DNA of 64,000 bases. It comes from Papilionanthe hookeriana x Papilionanthe teres. Lineage: Eukaryota; Streptophyta; Magnoliopsida; Asparagales; Orchidaceae. Position 1 is the first letter of the stretch; the number at the start of each line of letters is the position of its first letter. Shown piece after piece: positions 44,797 to 55,073 of the stretch. A model generated the notes under the pieces. That model was not told the origin of the DNA and did no database searches. It saw only the letters and a list, made by a program, of their open reading frames with translations. The stretch spans positions 5,162,001-5,226,000 of the forward strand of contig CM040425.1 of NCBI GenBank assembly GCA_022702705.1, given 5' to 3'. The translations under genes and the position numbers were made by a program.

Positions 44797-44812
44797 AATG
44801 GACCCCCAATAG
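44797..44812 (-). other. T3 polypurine tract
   Basis: The minus strand reads CTATTGGGGGTCCATT immediately before the LTR B start TGTTGAC. A TTGGGGG core next to the LTR is the usual plus-strand primer site of plant Ty3 elements. Confidence 0.55.
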
Positions 44813-45139
44813 GTGTGGTGTGCTAACGGAGCACACCGCGTGTATCGGCGCTGACCGAAGAGATCAACAAAACCAACACGTACGTCTAAGTGACACACTA
44901 GTAACGAGTAGTAGAAAAAAATTCACTCGGGAGTGTCAGCGGATCTCTAAGACCGAAGATCCCTGCACTCTCACTGGGGAAGAAGGAGGTGATATCCAAA
45001 TCACAAGACTTGGAGAGATCGAACTTAGATTCATTTTGTTTTTATTTCAAGTTTCAATTTCGAGTTTCAAATTGATATGAGTTTTAATTTTAGTAAAAGT
45101 TCGGTTTAAGATTGATTTTAAGGTGGATTTCGTTAAGAT
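44813..45139 (-). other. T3 3' UTR, distal part
   Basis: No ORF. A GTGTGCTAACGGAGCACAC inverted repeat (about 44819-44838) could form a stable 7-bp hairpin close to the polypurine tract. Confidence 0.4.
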
Positions 45140-47080
45140 TCAGAATTTGGAATGAGAATCAGAACCTAGGTTCTAACCTCAGAATTTGAAAGAGAACTAG
45201 AATTTAAGCTCTAGCCTCGACGAAGAGAGTTGGAATTTAGGCTCTAACCTTAGAAAGAAGATCATAATTTAGGTACTGATCGAAAGGAATGACGACCGGA
45301 ATTTAAGTGCCAGCCTCGGAGAGAGAATCGGAATTTAGGTACCGACCTCACAAAGGATGAGAATCAGAATTTAAGTACTGATCTCGAAGGAGCGAGAATT
45401 GAAATTTAGGTATCAATCTCAGAAAGAGAGTCGGAATTTGGTTACCGACCTCAAAAGGAGAGAACTGGAATTTAGGTACCAGTCTCGAAAGAGAATCGAA
45501 ATTTAGGTATCGATCTCGAAAAGAGAGTCGGAATTTAGGTACCGACGTCACAAAGGATGAGAATCAGAATTTAGGTACTGATATTGAAGGAGAGTCGGAA
45601 TTTAGTTACCGACCTCAAAAGGAGAGAACTGGAATTTAGGTACCGACCTCGAAAGAGAACCGAAATTTAGGTATCGATCTCGGAAGAGAGTCGAAATTTG
45701 TGTAACGACCTCAAAAGGAGAGAACTGGAATTTAGGTACCGAGCCTCGAAAGAGAATCAAAATTTAGGTATCGATCTCGAAAGAGAGTTGGAATTTAGGT
45801 ACCGACCTCACGAAAGGACGAGAATCGGAATTTAGAGTATCGATCTCGAAGGAGAGTCGAATTCAGTACCGACCTCAAAAGGAGAGAACCGGAATTTAGG
45901 TACCAGTCTCGAAAGAGAATCGAAATTTAGGTATCGATCTCGGAAAGAGAGTCGGAATTTAGGTACCGACCTCAAAAGGAGAGAACTGGAATTTAGGTAC
46001 CAGTCTCGAAAGAGAATCGAAATTTAGGTATTGATCTCGAAAAGAGAGTTGGAATTTAGGTACCGACCTCACAAAGGATGAGAATCAGAATTTAGGTACT
46101 GATCTTGAAGGAGAGTCGGAATTTAGGTACCGACCTCAAAAGGATAGAACTGGAATTTAAGTACTAGTCTCGAAAGAGAATCAAAATTTAGGTATCGATC
46201 TCAGAAAGAGAGTCAGAATTTAGGTACCGACCTCAAAAGGAGAGAACTGGAATTTAGGTACCAGTCTCGAAAGAGAATCAAAATTTAGGTATCGATCTCG
46301 AAAAGAGAGTCGGAATTTAGGTACCGACCTCACAAAGGATGAGAATCAGAATTTAGGTACTGATCTTGAAGGAGAGTCGGAATTTAGGTAACCGACCTCA
46401 AAAGGAGAGAACTGGAATTTAGGTACTAGTCTCGAAAGAGAATCGAAATTTAGGTATCGATCTCGAAAAGAGAGTTGAAATTTAGGTACCGACCTCAAAA
46501 GGAGAGAACTGGAATTTAGGTACCTGTATCGAAAGAGAATCGAAATTTAGGTATCGATCTCGAGAAGAGAGTCGAATTTAGAGTACCGACCTCACAAAGG
46601 ATGAGAATCGAATTCAGTAGTCGATTCTACAGGAGAGTCGGAATTTAGTATCGACCTCAAAGGAGAGAACTGGAATTTAGGTACCAGTCTCGAAAGAGAA
46701 TTGAAATTTAGGTATCGATCTCGGAAAGAGAGTCGGAATTTAGGTACCGACCTCAAAAGGAGAGAACTGGAATTTAGGTACCAGTCTCGAAAGAGAATCG
46801 AAATTTAGGTATCGATCTCAAAATTTTAGGAGTGCGAAAAAGTTTCTCGGAAGAGTGCGGGTTTAGGGACACCGAGATCAGGATTCCTTAGCGGTCTTAT
46901 ACCCGAGTCGGAGGATTAGAGTGCGGAAAAGTTTCTCGAATAGGATGCGAGATTGGTGGGAATTCGAAGAGAGAATCGAAATTTAAGTATCGATCTCAAA
47001 AAGAGAATCGGAAGTTAGGTACCGACCTCGGAAGGATGGGAACTCGGAATTTAGATACCAATCCCAAAAGTTGGTATTGA
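45140..47080 (-). repeat. Tandem array of short covarying hairpins in the T3 3' UTR
   Basis: About 55 monomers of 31-36 bases. On the plus strand each has GAGA, a 5-base arm, the constant centre AATTTAGGTA, the complementary arm and CTC. Arm pairs differ between monomers yet stay complementary: ATCGA/TCGAT, GTCGG/CCGAC, ACTGG/CCAGT, ATCAG/CTGAT, ATTGA/TCAAT. The outer GAG/CTC also pairs. Monomers form higher-order units of five (about 164 bases) or three (about 97 bases). A 140-base unrelated insert (46821-46959), itself with a GTGCG..AAAAGTTTCTCG direct repeat, interrupts the array. Tandem repeats in this part of Tat elements are known; the paired-arm pattern is read directly from the sequence. 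Confidence 0.9.
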
Positions 47081-47906
47081 TCTGGTTTTGAAGATTCTGT
47101 GGAAATTTTAGTTTAGTGGAAGATTTAAATGAGACATGAAAGTGTTTCACATCCCAAGAGAGTTGATTGTATGTTAATTGTTTGGCGAAGGATATGAATC
47201 CATGCCATCAGAACCAAATCGAAAATTTCGTGGTTCTGTGTCAGTAGACTCGGTCGGCCTTCTAAAAAAGGGGGAGAAATCGCAAAGAGTCGAAAAGGTT
47301 TCGAGAACAGCCGGAAGCTGGGGATATCGGATTCGGGAATTTTGTTTTCATTATTCATTGGTTTTAGTGATTTGATTTTGTTTTAGTTTCGTTTTTTATT
47401 AAAATTTCACTTTGATTCAGATTTTAATTAATTTACTTGGTTCTCATCTCGAAGTTTTAAGTTGATCTGTTTTGAGTTTTGGTTTGTGTTTTATTCAGAC
47501 TTTGAATTCAATTTTTGTTTTGTTGTTATTTCATCATTCAAATCGTTCTTCGTCCGACATTCTTCTTTAGACCGAGTTAAACTCAGATCTGGTGGCGTTT
47601 GCAGTAAATTGCACAAAGCTAAAGGTAAAACACAAAGTTCATTTCCATTAACATGTTGAAGATACATCGAGTGATTCCATCAAAACATTTCGATGACATT
47701 CTTCGAGAACAAACTTTGACAAAAGTTCATATATATATCTGAACACAGACTGCATTGATATCTTCATGTACTCTGACAAAATTGTCTGTTTGATTCATCC
47801 ATGTCTGAAAAGTAAACTACATAGGTAATAACATCACCTTCTAAGCCACTTTCCGTAGGAGAATCCCACGTAAGTGTATTTTAGAGGTGTGCTACTACTA
47901 TGTAGT
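47081..47906 (-). other. T3 3' UTR, proximal part
   Basis: Between the AlkB stop and the hairpin array. It is T/A-rich, with no recognisable ORF, repeat or domain. Confidence 0.45.
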
Positions 47907-49269
47907 CTACAGCTCGTAGGGCTGTAAATCCTCTAGTTCTGGATCTAGCTGGAAGTACACCTGAATTTTACGCTCGTCCATCCTTCTGAAAGTGATGGAG
48001 ATTTGCTCGTAGGGAACTCCCGGTATGCAGTGCTTCGCTACATCTGCACCATTTCCTTGTAGTACGAGAACAGAGCCTATCGGTAGAGGTATCTCCACCG
48101 GCCCTCGGAATTCTCCGGGGCTAATTATCCGGAGTTCTGTCCCGAACATAATGTTGCATTGGTTGATGAAGGAAACGGTACAAAAGGGCCTTACAAAATC
48201 ATGATGATCTGTGTGAGGTGGAATGCAGTCTCCTTCTGCATAGATGTTGATAATACAGCTGTTCGGTATGCAATCAGCGGTAATACTCGCCAAGACACCA
48301 TCCTTTTTATCATTTTCTTAATTAGAACTGGCATTGGATCCACTTCATCGTAGCGGAGTATCCCTGGCGGATGTCCTTTCTTGTCATCAGCGAAGTTGTA
48401 ATAGCATCCAAATTGAATAGTAATCCTCCCCTTACCTCTTTTCCACTTCTTTGGCTCGGAGTAAGTCCTGCTACGTAATCGTCCTGCACGACCTTGTTTC
48501 TTCAGTTCATTGACGTAGTCTACAATTTCACTCTGCTCGTAATGAGAGAAAACATCTGTATGTAGCTCTAGTCCTTCCAGGATGTTGACATATCTGCCTC
48601 TGATTCTCTGAAAGTATTCAAAATTCTGCTTCTGCACCCTCTAGATCATCTCCAATTCGTGCTCTGAAATTATCTGCAGCTGTCGGGGTCTAGTGACGTA
48701 CTGTGGGATATATGGCTCCACACCGTCACGCTCTCCTGGGATCATCACTATCTCAGGTGCAGGCTCTGTAGTAACCTCCTCCGGGACAACCTCTGCTATG
48801 GTGCTCCTGAGGACTGGCCTCCTCGGGGTAAACGCCACGGCCGTCGGGGTTTCTTCTTTGTTCTGCTCTTCTGTTAATTTCTTCAGCATCTTGGCGATAC
48901 GACGATTCTTGTTTCTTCTACGAGTTGGGGTCGGGGTGGCTTTCCTCTCTCCACGAGATCTCGGTAGGAGCGGCAACGACAAGCTTTCCTCCTGTGGATG
49001 TTATCACCGATTTCATCTTGTTTTCCTCGATCATATTGATCTTTCTCTTCTTGTTCGCATCTTGGGGAGCCTTCTTGTTGAGCCTCATCACTCTGTCTTC
49101 CCACGACGCGTTCGGGATCCACGGCGATCCAGCCGGTTTCCTCATATTCCAACTCTAGCTGTGCAAGGTCCGAGCCAACCTCTATCACAGCATCAGCTTT
49201 CAGCTCTTCTTTGTTAAGTGCAAGACTTACGCCATCCTTAAAGTTCAGGAATAGCCGCCCGTTCGACAT
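47907..49269 (-). pseudogene. T3 AlkB-type 2OG/Fe(II) RNA demethylase ORF, near-complete
   Basis: ATG 49269 starts MSNGRLFLNFKDGVSLALNK, an N-terminal module shared with T1. A frameshift near 48960 leads to a basic linker (TRRRNKNRRIAKML, about 48900) and a Pro/Glu-rich part. After one TAG (48641-48643) the AlkB domain runs from QKQNFEYFQRI through VNILEGLELHTDVFSHYEQS, GRITIQFGCYYNFADDK and HPPGILRYDEVDPMP. One frameshift near 48290 moves it to NSCIINIYAEGDCIPPHTDH, CNIMFGTELRI, GSVLVLQGNGADVAKHC and QISITFRRMD. Iron ligands H27, D29 and H88 (numbered from 48293) and R103 are present. The first Arg of the family R-x5-R pair is Gln97 (CAA, a likely CpG decay of CGA). The closest family is plant ALKBH9/10. 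Confidence 0.92.
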
Positions 49270-49584
49270 TTCCCTGAAAAGAAAACAAGGAAAGGATCAG
49301 GGGCTATACTCAGGACGAGAACAATAAGAATATTTACTCATTAATGAAAAATTCTTATTTAATTATTTCTTTTATAAGAGTAAGAGAAGATAGGAAAAGA
49401 TCAGGAGTGAGTTGGGCTCGAAAAGAAGAGTCAAAACTTTATTATTACTTCAATTGCATAGGTTTTCCTTTAATACATTCTTTTTTTATGATTTTTTATC
49501 ATTCATTTTCTTTCAGGTTCGGACCCAGTTATAAGTGATTACTCTACCCGTGCTTCTAGGAATGAAATTTCATTCATCGAAACA
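49270..49584 (-). other. Putative intron between T3 integrase and AlkB ORF
   Basis: The minus strand ends ...TTTCCTTGTTTTCTTTTCAG then GGAAATG, a strong branch/pyrimidine/acceptor arrangement nearly identical to T1. After the integrase stop lies CACGGGTAGAGTAATCAC, matching CACGGGTGAAGTAATCAC of T1, a possible local donor. Confidence 0.55.
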
Positions 49585-50129
49585 TCAGGTTGCGTAATAC
49601 TTCTTCAAATATCGTCCATTGATTGGAAGCATAAATCGTTCTCCACGGCAATTCACAAGCTGGTAAGAACCTCCTGAGTAGGCTGTCTCGACCACGAACG
49701 GCCCTTCCCAAGTCGGTTTAAATTTGCCTACTATCTTGCGATGTGCAAGAATAGGTCTCTTGAGAACTAGGACCAAGTCACCGACTTTGAATCTCCTTGG
49801 GCGGACCAGTTTGTCGTGGGCCTGGATCATCTTAGCTTGATACAGTTCCAGATTCTGTTGCGCTGCAAGTCGTTTTCCTTCCAAGTTTTCCAATTCTTCC
49901 AGCCGTAGTCTGGCATTTTCTTCTGTAGTGATTTTGTTCGCAACTGCAATTCTGAGTGATGGGAGCCGAACTTCCGAGGGTAGAGCCGCCTCGGACCCGT
50001 ACACTAAAGCGTAGGGCGCAGACTGAGTAGGAGTCCTGAAAGTCTTTCTGTAGGCCCATAAGGCTTCTAACAACTTCTCGTGCCAATTTCTTTTGTTGTC
50101 GTCTAAGGTTTTCTTTAAGATTTGGATGC
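49585..50129 (-). pseudogene. pol (IN): T3 integrase C-terminal part fused to RNase H remnant by internal deletion
   Basis: One 201-codon frame (50190-49585) begins with RNase H sequence (LSHKVNLISKFNPLQYLMTR) and passes at about 50130 directly into the integrase C-terminal half (IQILKKTLDDNKRNWHEKLL, YGSEAALPSEVRLPSLRIAV, GDLVLVLKRPILAHRKI, YLKKYYAT). Compared with T1 about 1.47 kb is missing: the end of the first RNase H, the whole second RNase H, the zinc finger and the DDE core. The junction keeps the frame. A CTCG overlap at the break suggests microhomology-mediated joining. Confidence 0.88.
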
Positions 50130-51613
50130 GAGTCATCAAATATTGCAATGGATTGAACTTCGAAATAAGGTTGACCTTATGAGAAAGCATGTAATGCCTG
50201 AGTTTCTGAGCGGCGAAGATCGGGCTTAAACAATGCTTCTCGATCGTAGGTACTTTACTCCGTCGGAATCGGACGACGACTTAAGTAGTAGAGTGCATTT
50301 TCTTTTCCTCGTCATCGACACAGGGCCGATAGAGCTCACGGGGAGTCGTCTAAAGCCGCGATATAAAGTATCGACGTTCTACCCGAGACTCGGGCCGCTA
50401 AGACGGGAGGTGTCATTAGATATCGCTTAATGTCCTCAAAGGCCCGTTGGCATTTCTCTTCCCAAACGAATTTGGTGTCCTTTTTAACCAATGCCGAGAA
50501 GGGCTGACACTTACCTGACAAGTTCGAAATAAAGTGTCGAAGATATGACAATTTTCCTTGAAAGGATAGTAGTTGTTTCAAGGTTTTGGGAGGCGGCATT
50601 TCTAAGATAGCTTTAATCTTTTCCGGATCGACTTCGATTCCACGATGTCGAACAACAAATCCTAAGAATTTCCTAGAGGTGACGCTGAAGGCGCATTTCA
50701 GGGGATTCATCTTAAGGTTAAATTGCCTTAATCGCTCGAAAACAATTCTCAAATCATACAAATGATCTTCTTTCAGTTTGCTTTTGATGACCACATCATC
50801 CACGTAGCGACTCGACTTGGTTGTGAATGAGATCATCAAAAATCCTCGTCATTGCTCTTTGGTAAGTTTCTCCCTGTGTTCTTCGATCCGAAAGGCATTA
50901 CCGTATGTAGCGAGTATATTCGATCAGGCGTTCCGAAGGCTGCGAGCTTTTCATCTTCCGGTGCCATCTTTATCCGATTGTATCCCGATGATCCATCCAT
51001 GAAAGAGAAGATTTCATGCGTCGAGGCGATGTCGATCATCGATTGCGGAATCGGTAGATGGAATTCATCCTTTGGACATGCCTTATTTAAATCTCCGAAG
51101 TCTACGTAGATTCCGATCCGACCATTCTTCTTTCGACCGGTACCACATCAAGCAACCAGTAGGTATTGTTCTTCACTGGACAAATTTAGCATCTATTAGC
51201 TTCTTAACTTCAGCTATAACTTGTTGTTCAATCTCTTGACGCATTCTTCTGGGAGCTTGTCTAACTGGAACGACAGCGAGATCAACTCCTAGTCTATGAA
51301 CTGCAACCTCTGGAGCTAATCCTGGCATCTCGTTATAATTCCAAGCAAAATAGTCCTTGAATTCCATTAATTGCTTGATCATTTCTTCGGAGTCTTCTTT
51401 ATTGAGTAAGGAGCTAACAAAGGTCGGCCTAGGCTCTTCGCTAGTACCTAAGTTAACTTTCATTAACTCGTCTATTGTAGATTTAATTTCTTCTTCAAAT
51501 TCTGCGGAGCATCTCCAATTGGTAGATCTTCAAGATTATCTGAAGCTTCCAAGCAATCTTCATTAGGCTCACTAGCGACAACCAAGCAAAATCCTGTATC
51601 ATCAATTGATCCC
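50130..51613 (-). pseudogene. pol (RT): T3 reverse transcriptase and RNase H start
   Basis: Frames 51463-51173 (KVNLGTSEEPRPTFVSSLLN to KKLIDAKFVQ), 51039-50836 (IFSFMDGSSGYNRIKMAPED, motif A Asp kept) and 50839-50336 (YVDDVVIKSKLKEDHLYDLR, LKCAFSVTSRKFLGFVVRHR, SFQGKLSYLRHFISNLSGKC, AALDDSP). The catalytic D and DD are all intact, unlike in T1 and T2, but frameshifts lie near 51170, 50900 and just before YVDD (about 50815). The 50190-50335 part, corresponding to YYLSPRLIP of the RNase H, is shifted and rich in extra CG dinucleotides. Confidence 0.88.
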
Positions 51614-52283
51614 TATCGTGCGAATCCAAGACCATATTTTGAATTGGGAGGCCGACTGGCATTGTCCCATAACTTTTCAAAGCACTGTGATTGACCTTTT
51701 GACCACTGTTTAGGTAACACACCACGTTGAATTAACTTTTGAACAAAGGGAGAATACCACTCAAACGACAATTCCATTAATTCAGAAGAAGTAACATCTT
51801 CAAATTGTACATCTTTTTCAGTTTTGGAAGAAGAAGCACCACGGTAGAACTTGATATGTTTAGTACCACTACCATGTATTTCCTTGACCACCATACCCTC
51901 GATCTTATTAGAATGGATCGGGGTCAGGGTCATAGTATTCACATAGTGGTTAATCTTCTCGTACATTGTTTTGTATTCTTCATTCTTTTCATCTTCGAGA
52001 GATCTTGAACTGGGGTTTCTTTTGGTTTCATCGTTCGTCGCTTCTTTCTTGATTTCCTCTTCTTCTTTAGAGCTATTCTCCCAATAAACATTGATGGCCA
52101 GTTTCTTCTGTTCAACTGTTCCACCGTTTCTTCCCCGACCTCGTCCCCGGTCTCGACCTCGGGTGCGAGTTCTGGAGAAACCTTCTCCATCTCGTCGTAA
52201 GAGAGTGGTGAGTAACTGTTGAACAAGGATTTCAGGTTCTTTGTCGTCTCGTGCTTCTTTTTCTTGATTTGGTATGACATTTC
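51614..52283 (-). pseudogene. T3 protease-RT linker with RG box (after solo LTR C)
   Basis: It opens at the LTR border with MSYQIKKKKHETTKNL and contains an RG run (RTRTRGRDRGRGRGRN in another frame, about 52130-52180), then YEKINHYVNTMTLTPI, MVVKEIHGSGTKHIKFYRGA and ELSFEWYSPFVQKLIQRGVL (51966-51613). It matches T1 1985-2690. Joined across LTR C, it continues the T3 sequence at 59649 without loss. Confidence 0.75.
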
Positions 52284-52288
52284 TGGAG
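52284..52288. repeat. Target-site duplication TGGAG (left) of LTR C
   Basis: TGGAG directly precedes the LTR start at 52289 and recurs at 59644-59648 directly after the LTR end. T1 has a single TCTAG at the equivalent position (1986-1990). Confidence 0.88.
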
Positions 52289-54644
52289 TGTTGACCTCAT
52301 TTTTGATGAGGTCTTCTCTTTCCCTCTTTAGTACTTAGGATCTAGCCTTAGGCTTTTCCTTTGACTATCCTAGAGGACTAGAGATGGAACCTACCCCCTT
52401 GTAAACTCGACCACTCCTTAACTCCCGCAAGAGCCCACGAGGCTTGATTAGTAAACCCCTAATCACCTGGAGGGCTGAGATCAAATGTGGAGGTTTAAGG
52501 ATGAATTCACTATAGGACTCTTCTGGCCTTAGGATCACCTCCAGGCTGGCCTGCAGTGAGGGCGACTTACACATACACTACACTCTCACACACACATTCT
52601 AAATCCTAAAACCTACACTCTCACCCAACTTGACCTCTTGACTCATGTAGGTAATTCACATGATGGTCCTTAACCCCTAAGCCCCTGGCTAAGAGGGATA
52701 GGAACAACATGATGAATGCCTCAAATGAGTCCTCTCATGGCTCCTATGGGCTTAATATGGCTTCATGGCTCAACCAAAATGATTTCATTTCACTCGCACT
52801 TGCTCAATTTTCATTTTTTCAAAATTTCAATTTTTGACCCACAGGGCCCCGTGACCCACCAAACCTACTAAAAGTCCTCGAAACTACCCAAAACCACCAA
52901 AATTTCCAAATCACCCAAAACTTTTCCAAAATCAACCTTGAACATTTCCCCACCAATCAAATTGATCATTTACAGTACCAAAAATACCAAAATTTTCAAA
53001 AATACCCCAATACCCTCTAAATTACCAAAATGCCCTCTCGACCCAAAAATCCAAAAAATTCAAGTAAAATTCCAAGAAAATCCCAAATATTCTCATTTTC
53101 ATTTTTTCAACTACACCATAGCTAGTTTTGCCAATTTACCCCACTTTACTAAAACCCCAATTCGCCTCAAAAGTCAAACCTAAATGAACCCGATGTCAAA
53201 CTAAACCTTTCCAATTGACCTCAATTTTGGTCAATTCAATTCTAAACTTCAATTCAATATCCCCAATATCAATCTAGACCAAATCCAAGCCCAATTGATT
53301 GAAATTGAATCCGATTTCATTTTTAAGCTTAAAGCCCAATTTTGACCCATAGCCCAAACTTAGCCCAAACCAACCCAATTCAACCCCGATTGGTCCCAAA
53401 CCTTTTCTAAACCTTCCTAAACATCTCCATAAACAAAACACTAACATAGTTTGCCCCAAAATTTGGACCCAAACCTTACTCAAATTCAACCCAAACCCAA
53501 AATCCCTTAAATTGACCTAAACCCAAACCTAACCCAAATGGGCCCAAGTCCCAAAATTGAACCCCAACCATAGTTGAAACCTCGTTGTAACACTCCCATA
53601 AACATTTCTCAACATTAATTTTACATCAAATCCAACATTATCCCAACCTTAGCCCACGTTAGCCCAAATTGACCCACTTCTGCCCCTTTACCAAAGAACC
53701 CAAATTCAACCTAATTCAATTCCAAATCACTCCAAATTGATTTCAAATCACTCATGACACATCCCTAAAGCTAAACCCAACAATTGCTCGGCCCAATCTT
53801 TTACAAAACTCCCATCCACAAATTTGTTTTCAAAACCTAAAAGCCCACTTCCATTTAAATCATTTAAAAGCCCATTCCTAACCAATTCCAAAAGCCCAAA
53901 AATTCATCCAAAGCCCATGACACTCTTCTTCATCATGACTTCAATTAAAACCATCCCTAAAGTTCCAATAAAATATCAATTTATTCTAAATCAAGCTTCA
54001 TGTTAAACTCTCATACATTTATCAAAAATGCCAAAATCCATTTTCATACGAGTAAGCCAAGCTATGTGCAAGCCATGGCAAGCTATGAAGCCATACACAA
54101 GGTACACGGGAGCCATGAAAGCCCCTTTACATGTCACCATGCCATCTTGGACAAAAGGAGAAGGTTCTTTCCATATTCCCTTAAAGTGATTAACCACTCC
54201 CATGTTTCCCCTAAACCATGCTTAGAGCCTAATTATACTTGGATGGTGACTCGACCCTACCGATTAAGCCGAGCCAAACAACTTCTCTTCAACCCAAGCA
54301 AGCCATGGGGAGGTGAACCTAGCCCAAAACCATGGGTCGACCCAAACCAAGCCAAAATCATCCCCTCCACATTCCATTTCAATCCAACTCCTTTACACAT
54401 GGCCAAATCCAATCGACTTCACCATTGCCAAGCCCCGCCCTCACTCGGTCAACATGGTGACTGACCTGGCGGCCGGCCACCACAGCCAGCCGGAAAACAC
54501 CATGGCCGAGACCTCTGGGAGGAGCCAAAGTTTGGAATTCCCACTGCCGAGCCGCCTCATGCCCAATGGCCATGGAGCCGTTCTTCCCTTGCCCGGAGCA
54601 GTCGATCCCAGCCATTAACTCCCCCTGGGAAGCCATGGCCATGG

Positions 54645-55073
54645 CTATTTAAACCAGCCATTCCTCTCGGCCAAAAAGGTTGGCTAAACCAAACCTTCAC
54701 AGAATCCCTCCAAACTCCTCACAAAGCTTCCCCTAGCCAAGAGCAATCCATCCCCACCGTTCTCCTGCCCTAACTCCCACTGATTGAGCTCAATTTTGGA
54801 GCTCAATTCTCGTGCCGAACGGGACACTCCCGAATCCTCAACCAAAATCAAATTAAACTCACCCACACCGCACAAGACCAAGAGAAGGAGTTCCCCAATG
54901 AAAGCCCCTCTCTGTGCCACCCATTTGTTCTAGCCTCCAAAGGTTGAAATCGGGTCCGGTGGAAATCGAGTCTAGGCAATTCCGGCACCGGAGACTTCAT
55001 CTGGAGCTTCGCTTAGGTCCAATCGAAGGTGACACAACTCTCAGATCGAAGCCACACTTCTCTGAGCAAAGGT
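54645..55073 (+). promoter_or_regulatory. LTR C promoter: TATA, leader exon and splice donor
   Basis: CTATTTAAACCAGCC (TATA-like, 54645) is followed by a C/A/T-rich leader and, 420 bases later, by GAGCAAAG|GTATGAGC (GT at 55072-55073), close to the plant donor consensus. LTRs A and B and the fragment at 7742-8180 keep the donor. If it is used, about 4.6 kb of downstream LTR sequence would be removed as part of an intron. Confidence 0.5.

Noticed and set aside
38388..44801. AATGG on both sides of LTR B (38388-38392 and 44797-44801) as a target-site duplication
   Set aside because: The left copy is separated from the LTR end by four bases, and the right side fits a polypurine tract in the context of T3. 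B is better explained as T3's 3' LTR than as an independent insertion.
45140..47080. CRISPR-like array
   Set aside because: The repeats are contiguous, imperfect and lack unique spacers; the context is a plant retrotransposon 3' UTR.
47907..49269. AlkB ORF as a functional host ALKBH gene
   Set aside because: It has the retroelement N-terminus, stop and frameshifts, sits between integrase and 3' UTR of T3, and has a sibling in T1.
54000..54642. Overlapping plus- and minus-strand frames of 80-154 codons in LTR C
   Set aside because: Low-complexity C-rich LTR sequence; frames are not conserved in LTRs A and B.
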